In this document: positions 58,189 through 64,000 of the stretch, in pieces
Numbering within the stretch: position 1 is the first letter of the stretch
How the letters are laid out: each line of letters opens with the position of its first letter
Assembly: GCA_021443545.1 (NCBI GenBank)
Contig: JABUTU010000037.1
Coordinates: forward strand, 24,207 to 88,206
Direction: 5' to 3'
DNA: 64,000 nt
Origin: Marinilabiliaceae bacterium
GTDB taxonomy: Bacteria; Bacteroidota; Bacteroidia; Bacteroidales; Marinilabiliaceae
Made by a program: the position numbers and the translations under genes
Notes under the pieces: model-generated
What the model was told of the DNA's origin: nothing
The model's input: the letters and a program-made list of their open reading frames with translations, nothing else
Databases searched by the model: none

Positions 58189-59565
58189 ATGTCAGTTACT
58201 AAAGGAATACTTCAGAATAGTGCGCTTTTGACGATTCAGAAGCTTGTTAGGGTCTTGGATCAGCTCTTGCTGGTGCCCTTCTTCCTGACTCAATGGGGAG
58301 CGGAGTACTATGGCGAGTGGTTGACCTTGACGATTATCCCAAGCATCCTTGCATTCTCTGATCTCGGTGTGGGTACAGCTGCAGGCAATGGTTTTGTCCT
58401 CGCATACACCAAAGGCGATAAGCAAAGGGCGGCGGATATATCGAAATGTGGGTTATTAATAGCCTCTGTCGCAGTCATGCTCGGAATGCTGATAACAGTG
58501 GGTGTCCTGCTGTCGGGCGACTATTTCGGTCTCTTTGATAAGTCGCTTATTGATGCTCACGAGGCGATGTTGGCTGTCTCACTCCTAATGGCTTCAAGGT
58601 TGTCGGGGTTCTTTGCCCAGTTGATAGAGGGTTATTTCAGAGCTGCGAGGAAAGCTCCTATGGCGGTTTTGTTTCACATTGGGTACGGCTTATTGACGAT
58701 TTGTGTTTCAATCATTGTTTTATATGCAGGTTGTGGAGTTGTTGGCTACTCCCTATCTGTTCTTGTTGCTCATATTGTTTATTCCTTCGTTTACTTCATC
58801 TATGGTCGTTCCTTAGTTGATTTTGAGAAATGCAGAGGTGTAGTTCGCTTTGCTGAGCTTAAGGGGTTAATGCTCAAGGGTCTTGGTTATTTGGCTGATC
58901 CAATATGGCAAGCGATATATTTCCAGGGCTCTACCTTTGTGGTCAGAATTGTTCTCGGACCGGCGAGTGTCGCCATGTTCAATACTGTGCGGACGGTATG
59001 TCGTTCGGTGAATCAGCTATTCTCAATTGTCAATTTTGGAGTTTTTCCTGAGATGCAGTATGAGTATGGGCGAGGGAACTTGCCGATTGTACAGAGGCTC
59101 TTCAGGGTTTCGATACTGGTGTCGTTAGTCATCGCTCTTTGTGGTTTTGTCGTTCTGCTCTTTGCGGGACCATATATTTATAACCTGTGGACGCATAACG
59201 AACTTATTGTGCCGTCGGATGTGTGGCTGGTCTTTATGTTAGGAGTTGTCTTGAATGCTATATGGTGGACTGCAATGGTTGTCTATCGAGTGACAAATAA
59301 GCCATATCATTTTGCAGTTGTCGCTACGATTATGGCTTCTCTATCGGTCGGAATGAGTTATATTCTCGCGGGATTTTTTGGGCTGTTAGGCGTTGCATTG
59401 GGTGCCTTGTTATTCGATGTGGTTATGGTTTTGTTTGTGCCCAATGATGCCTGCAAGCTGTTGTCGATGAGTGGCTGTGATTTATGGACTCACTTCAGTC
59501 AAGATTTGGAAACAGTGAAGAGTGTAGTCTCTAATAGATTGGGATTTGCAAGGAATAATAATTAG
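58189..59565 (+). CDS. Second oligosaccharide flippase (Wzx-like, MOP superfamily)
   Basis: Polytopic; LLVPFFLTQWGAEYYGEWLTLTIIPSILAFSDLGVGTAAGNGF. Confidence 0.88.
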   Translation: MSVTKGILQNSALLTIQKLVRVLDQLLLVPFFLTQWGAEYYGEWLTLTIIPSILAFSDLGVGTAAGNGFVLAYTKGDKQRAADISKCGLLIASVAVMLGMLITVGVLLSGDYFGLFDKSLIDAHEAMLAVSLLMASRLSGFFAQLIEGYFRAARKAPMAVLFHIGYGLLTICVSIIVLYAGCGVVGYSLSVLVAHIVYSFVYFIYGRSLVDFEKCRGVVRFAELKGLMLKGLGYLADPIWQAIYFQGSTFVVRIVLGPASVAMFNTVRTVCRSVNQLFSIVNFGVFPEMQYEYGRGNLPIVQRLFRVSILVSLVIALCGFVVLLFAGPYIYNLWTHNELIVPSDVWLVFMLGVVLNAIWWTAMVVYRVTNKPYHFAVVATIMASLSVGMSYILAGFFGLLGVALGALLFDVVMVLFVPNDACKLLSMSGCDLWTHFSQDLETVKSVVSNRLGFARNNN

Positions 59566-59665
59566 TATTTCCTCGCATGACACCATCGAACAATTGACGT
59601 GGGAAGCTTGTGGATAAAGATATATAGAATTTTTGAATAGTAGACTTAAATAAAATTTTGAGATT

Positions 59666-60580
59666 ATGAAACGGATGAAGCCTGTTTGGCGATGGCTGGT
59701 AAATAATATTACTTTTTTTACATATGTAGAATCCCTCAGATATCGTAGTGAAGCAAAATTTCTAAATAGAATTAGCGATACAATAAAGCCAACAATTCAT
59801 TTTATTCATGTTTATTATACTAATAATACTGGAGATTTGGCGTGTGGATATTATCAGTATTGCATGCCTTTTTTTAAAGATTATAATTGTGTAATTCATA
59901 ATATCAGGCATGTAAATTTTAATATGATAAAAAAATCAGATATTGTTATTGTAGGAGGTGGCGGATTAATAAATGCATTAAACGAATGGAATTATTCAAT
60001 TAACAAAGCAATTCGGTTAGCAGGAAAATCTATTCTGTGGTCTGCGGGATATAATAGCTTTTTGGGTAAATGTAAGATAGAAATAGATTTTAGTCGATTT
60101 ACTCTCAAGGCAATAAGAGATTTTAATCATAGTAGTGGATTGCGGTATGTTCCATGTGCAACTTGTTTAAGTCCGCTTTTTATGAAACAATACGATAAGA
60201 AGAGACGCTTGGGAATAGTAGTTCATAAAAACTTCAAAGATGTGCCAGAAGAAATTAGAGGGTGTCAAGTGATAGAAAATACTTGTTCTATTGAAGAAAT
60301 GGTATCTTTTATAGCAGAATCAGAGGTAATCGTTACAAGTAGTTATCACGCAGCTTACTGGAGTTCTTTATTAAAAACAAAGTGCGTTATTTTTTCTGTA
60401 CATTCTGTAAAATTTGAGTTTTTTAAGTATAAGCCAGTAGTGTATAGCGGGAATATTGAAAAGGATATATTAGACGCAAGAGTGTATGATAATGCCTTGT
60501 CTGAGAGCCAAAAAGATGTGAGTGAGTTCAGAGACCAAATCTACCACTTAATTGAGAGTTCTTGTGCAAATAAAAATTAG
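59666..60580 (+). CDS. Polysaccharide pyruvyl transferase family protein
   Basis: NTGDLACGYYQY, SDIVIVGGGGLINALNEW, SSYHAAYWSSLLKTKCVIF. Confidence 0.88.
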   Translation: MKRMKPVWRWLVNNITFFTYVESLRYRSEAKFLNRISDTIKPTIHFIHVYYTNNTGDLACGYYQYCMPFFKDYNCVIHNIRHVNFNMIKKSDIVIVGGGGLINALNEWNYSINKAIRLAGKSILWSAGYNSFLGKCKIEIDFSRFTLKAIRDFNHSSGLRYVPCATCLSPLFMKQYDKKRRLGIVVHKNFKDVPEEIRGCQVIENTCSIEEMVSFIAESEVIVTSSYHAAYWSSLLKTKCVIFSVHSVKFEFFKYKPVVYSGNIEKDILDARVYDNALSESQKDVSEFRDQIYHLIESSCANKN

Positions 60581-62174
60581 AAAGACTAATAAGAGAATAC
60601 GTGTTGCGTCGGCTGTCAGGTTGATATTACTGATAGTTCTGATATTATCGGCTCTAAGTGAGATGCTCTTCTTTTTCAGCATTCCAAATTTGTTGGGGTG
60701 TGTTATGGCAATCGTTGCGTTCTATCTATATAGTCGTTTCGTTTTGTCAGAACGAAATATTGTTGAGCGACCATTCTCCTTTTTTGCAATGACTACTCTC
60801 TTCCTATACAGGTTTTTATGTTTGCCTGCGACGTTGTTGGAGGGTCATCCGATTAGTTTTATGATGGTTGTACCCGAGCAGACTTTCCCGTTAGAGATTT
60901 TGTTGTATCTATTCATCATAGCTTCTTTTGTCTCTTCCAAAGGAAATAGTAATAGAAACAACTGGTTTGTAACCAACCTGAGAACAACTGGCTTGTATGC
61001 ACCACCCTCTAATGGTGTCCTTTGGGCATTAGGATTTATAGGGTTATATGCTTCTATTTTTCAACGCTCTGTTCATGGTATTGAGTATGGCGATGTGTTG
61101 AGTAAGTTCATTGTTGGTTTTGCATATCTTCAGTATGCCCCACTCTTGATATTGTTTAACAGATTGACGCATAGAGGAGACTCTCAGAGTGAAAGGTCTT
61201 TAGTCTATATCTATATTCTCCTTCTTCTATACTTAGGCATTGGATCAAACTCACGACAACAGATGTTATATTCTGTGGGAACAATAGCTCTATTATGGTT
61301 CTTGGATGCTGTTGTAAAAAAAAGGACAATTCGCAGTTTCGCATCATTTGGTTATGTTTTGATGGCTATTCTCGCCGTATTTATGTTGAATGCCTTTTCT
61401 GATTTCTCGGATGCCATGCTCTATAACCGAAAGATTAGGGCGGATGTCACCTATTCGGAGTTGATAGAACGTACCTTCGACACCTACAACGATGATGAGT
61501 TGATGACGAAGATAAGGAATGAGCGTCACGAATCGTTTCAGGAGGCTGAAGGCGCAATGGTGGTTGCTGAAAAATGGGATGAAACCTATATCGATAACTT
61601 CATGCTTAATCGCTATTGCAATGTGCGAATAACCGATGCCACACTCAACCTTGCAAATAAATTGGAATGGCCAAATAGCATCATGCAGGCCGATTACCTT
61701 CAGCGGTTGATAATACTCTTGCCTACGCCAGTGATTAACTTTCTTGGTATCAGATTAGATAAAAATGATTTGTCGAATTCAAGAGGCGATTTTTTGTACG
61801 CATTAGCCAATAATCAACGAGTATTTGCGAGTTATCGAGTTACATCATCACTTGCCGATGGATTAGCCACCTTTGGGTGGTGGTATTTCGGAGTTCAATT
61901 CATCTTATATTGGTTGATATTTAAGTTGTTGGACTCATTAACCTGTGTGGTTAACGGAGTGCGTTATTATTCTCCATTAGGTCTGTTGTCTGTCTTTGCG
62001 TATTTCGGTAAGACACGTAATGGCGGTACGGGATGTATTAATGATGCTTCATTCTTACTCCGCAGTTTCTGGCAGAGTTTGATATTGTATTTGGTGGTAA
62101 TGTATGTTGCTAATATTTTTGCCAAATCTCAGAAAGCTAAGTTGAGAACAGTGAGTAATGTGCAAAAAGAATAA
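60552..62174 (+). CDS. Polytopic membrane protein, putative Wzy-like polymerase (TTG 60552 or GTG 60564 start)
   Basis: About 10-12 hydrophobic segments with a large soluble loop, located between pyruvyl transferase and GT genes. Confidence 0.6.
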   Translation: MRVLVQIKIRKTNKRIRVASAVRLILLIVLILSALSEMLFFFSIPNLLGCVMAIVAFYLYSRFVLSERNIVERPFSFFAMTTLFLYRFLCLPATLLEGHPISFMMVVPEQTFPLEILLYLFIIASFVSSKGNSNRNNWFVTNLRTTGLYAPPSNGVLWALGFIGLYASIFQRSVHGIEYGDVLSKFIVGFAYLQYAPLLILFNRLTHRGDSQSERSLVYIYILLLLYLGIGSNSRQQMLYSVGTIALLWFLDAVVKKRTIRSFASFGYVLMAILAVFMLNAFSDFSDAMLYNRKIRADVTYSELIERTFDTYNDDELMTKIRNERHESFQEAEGAMVVAEKWDETYIDNFMLNRYCNVRITDATLNLANKLEWPNSIMQADYLQRLIILLPTPVINFLGIRLDKNDLSNSRGDFLYALANNQRVFASYRVTSSLADGLATFGWWYFGVQFILYWLIFKLLDSLTCVVNGVRYYSPLGLLSVFAYFGKTRNGGTGCINDASFLLRSFWQSLILYLVVMYVANIFAKSQKAKLRTVSNVQKE

Positions 62175-62232
62175 CAGTGAAAGCTAAGGCGGTAATCGTA
62201 AAATGCGAACTGTAAGTTAATAGGGAGGTAAT

Positions 62233-63276
62233 ATGCGAGTTCTTTCAGTTGGTAGTTTTTCGAGATTGAGCAATACTTGTCTTCATCGTACATGGGCGTT
62301 GAAGAGTATTGCAGACCATGTTGATGAGGTCAATACTACATCCTGTCCTGCGACACTATGGTACAGGATTGCCTATCATCTCTTCTTGTGGGGCTTGCCT
62401 GTACCTATTCCGCAGAACAACAGTGAGAATGACGTGATAAAGAGATTAGTGGATGAAAACGCATACGACATTGTATGGATTGATAAGGGTAATAGCATTG
62501 CTCCTGAGACCATCCGATATATACGCACGAAACAGCCATCAGCTAAGATTGTCTCCTATTCTCCCGATAATATGGCACTACGCCATAACCAAAGTCAGCA
62601 GTTCGTGGAGTCAATTCCCTTGTACGACCTTCACGTCACGACAAAGAGTTATATCATCGACGACTTGAAGCGTCTTGGGGCAAAGCAGGTTATGTTTGTC
62701 AATAAAAGTTATGCTAAGGAGTTTCACTACCCGCGTGAGGTCGACGAGGCGGATTATGAGCGGTTGGGTGAGGATGTCGGCTTTATCGGAGCATGGGAAG
62801 AGGAGCGCTGTCGGAGTATGATATACCTCGCCACGCATGGCATACGCGTTCGTGTCTGGGGCGGAGGAAAGTGGAATGACTACAGGGATGTCTCGCCAAA
62901 CCTGCGAATCGAGGGGCGCTACTTGTTTGATGAGGATTATTCAAAGGCGTTGCGACTATTCAAGATTTCGCTCTGTTTCCTGCGTAAGATGAATTACGAC
63001 CAGCAGACCTCTCGAACGATGGAGATACCAGCAAGTGGTGGTTTCATGTTGGCGGAGAGAACCTCCGAGCATCAGTCGCTCTTCAGGGAGGGCGAAGAGG
63101 CGGAATTCTTCTCGAGCGACGAGGAACTGCTTGAGAAATGCCGTTATTACCTTGCCACCCCAGCCGAGAGGGAGCGCATAGCTCAGGCTGGGACGCGTCG
63201 TTGCTTGGAGAGCGACTATTCGAATGAGGGTATGGTACGACGGGTGCTTCGGGAGTTGGGTTTTGAAAAGTTTTAG
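62233..63276 (+). CDS. CgeB-like glycosyltransferase
   Basis: YDIVWIDKGNSIAPETIRYIRTKQPSAKIVSYSPDNM, GFIGAWEEERCRSMIYLATHGIRVRVWGGGKW, SLCFLRKMNYDQQTSRTMEIPASGGFMLAERT. Confidence 0.85.
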   Translation: MRVLSVGSFSRLSNTCLHRTWALKSIADHVDEVNTTSCPATLWYRIAYHLFLWGLPVPIPQNNSENDVIKRLVDENAYDIVWIDKGNSIAPETIRYIRTKQPSAKIVSYSPDNMALRHNQSQQFVESIPLYDLHVTTKSYIIDDLKRLGAKQVMFVNKSYAKEFHYPREVDEADYERLGEDVGFIGAWEEERCRSMIYLATHGIRVRVWGGGKWNDYRDVSPNLRIEGRYLFDEDYSKALRLFKISLCFLRKMNYDQQTSRTMEIPASGGFMLAERTSEHQSLFREGEEAEFFSSDEELLEKCRYYLATPAERERIAQAGTRRCLESDYSNEGMVRRVLRELGFEKF

Positions 63277-63279
63277 TCT

Positions 63280-64000
63280 ATGAAAGTTCTCTATATATAC
63301 AGAAATCCTAAAATGGGTTTTTCAATAGGTAAGGTATTCCGACCCATTGAAGAGGAGATGAGAAAATATGCCGAGGTGAATAGTCTATATATGCCTGAAT
63401 TTGGATATGGACTGAAAAGTTTGGTCAAAAATATTAAGTGTGTAAGAAAGGCAGTAGCATCTGAAAAATATGACATTGTTCATATTACAGGGACTGAGCA
63501 TTATTTGATTCCATTCTTAAGAAAAGGAAATGTAGTAATAACTATTCATGATTTGGGCTTTTTTACTAATAAGAAACTTAGTCTATCATCGATAAGTAAG
63601 TATTTTATTTGGATTAAGACATTGCCTCTTGCTAAACGAGTGACGTTTATTTCAGAATCAAGTAAACAAGAGGCAGAAAAGTATGTAAAATTTACAAATG
63701 GTCAAGCAAGTGTAATTCCTGATCCTTTTGATAAAGCTTATGAGTATTCACCCAAAAAAATAAATGGCGATTGCCCAAGAGTCTTGCATATAGGGTCAAA
63801 ACCTAACAAGAATTTGAATAATACGATTCTTGCACTGGAAGGTATGAACTGTCATTTTAGGATTGTTGCGAAAATATCTGATTCTCAAAAAGAACAACTT
63901 GATTTGCTGAAAATTGACTATTCGGTGGTGTGTAATATTTCAGATGACGAGATGTTACAAGAGTATAAAGACTGTGATATTGTAAGTTTTCCCTCGTTAT
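63280..64000 (+). CDS. Glycosyltransferase (GT4-like), truncated by the window end; absent from the supplied ORF list
   Basis: ATG at 63280 opens MKVLYIYRNPKMGFSIGKVFRPIEEEMRKYAEVNSLYMPEFGYGL... with no stop to 64000; HDLGFFTNKK, HIGSKPNKNLNNTILALEG. Confidence 0.85.
   Translation, partial: MKVLYIYRNPKMGFSIGKVFRPIEEEMRKYAEVNSLYMPEFGYGLKSLVKNIKCVRKAVASEKYDIVHITGTEHYLIPFLRKGNVVITIHDLGFFTNKKLSLSSISKYFIWIKTLPLAKRVTFISESSKQEAEKYVKFTNGQASVIPDPFDKAYEYSPKKINGDCPRVLHIGSKPNKNLNNTILALEGMNCHFRIVAKISDSQKEQLDLLKIDYSVVCNISDDEMLQEYKDCDIVSFPSL

Overview
The window looks like a Bacteroidota (Bacteroidales, Prevotella-like) chromosome. This is inferred from TAnnTTTG promoter elements, UpxY/NusG-like and SusCD-free xylan genes, and the overall protein repertoire. 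Housekeeping blocks: rsgA, tadA, dus, a nucleotide-sugar dehydrogenase, a TonB-family protein, mreC-mreD-mrdA-rodA, dTDP-rhamnose genes (rfbB/D/C/A), a polyprenyl glycosylphosphotransferase, an M16 peptidase, manC, mlaE/mlaF, panC/panD, radC, three tRNAs, and a small glucuronoxylan cluster (GPH symporter, GH10, GH43, GH67) with ilvE inside it. From about 36.8 kb to the end there is a large accessory surface-polysaccharide region. A leftward block (56377 to 36852) carries its own flippase and polymerase. A divergent rightward block (57085 to >64000) carries a second flippase and second polymerase-like protein. The most unusual observations are: (i) a canonical class II Fic AMP-transferase translationally coupled (ATGA) inside the glycosyltransferase operon; (ii) a DUF4143-type AAA ATPase whose predicted promoter is embedded in a 16-bp palindrome; (iii) a relic of the 3' end of the LtaS/sulfatase-like gene beyond the adjacent acyltransferase, a likely allele-replacement scar; (iv) an inverted repeat plus three 11-mer direct repeats directly upstream of the second flippase; (v) a NusG/UpxY-like gene in a tRNA-Arg/cvpA transcription unit that converges on the polysaccharide operon instead of leading it. 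No CRISPR, rRNA, prophage or transposase was seen. All family assignments are from reading the sequences; no database search was run.
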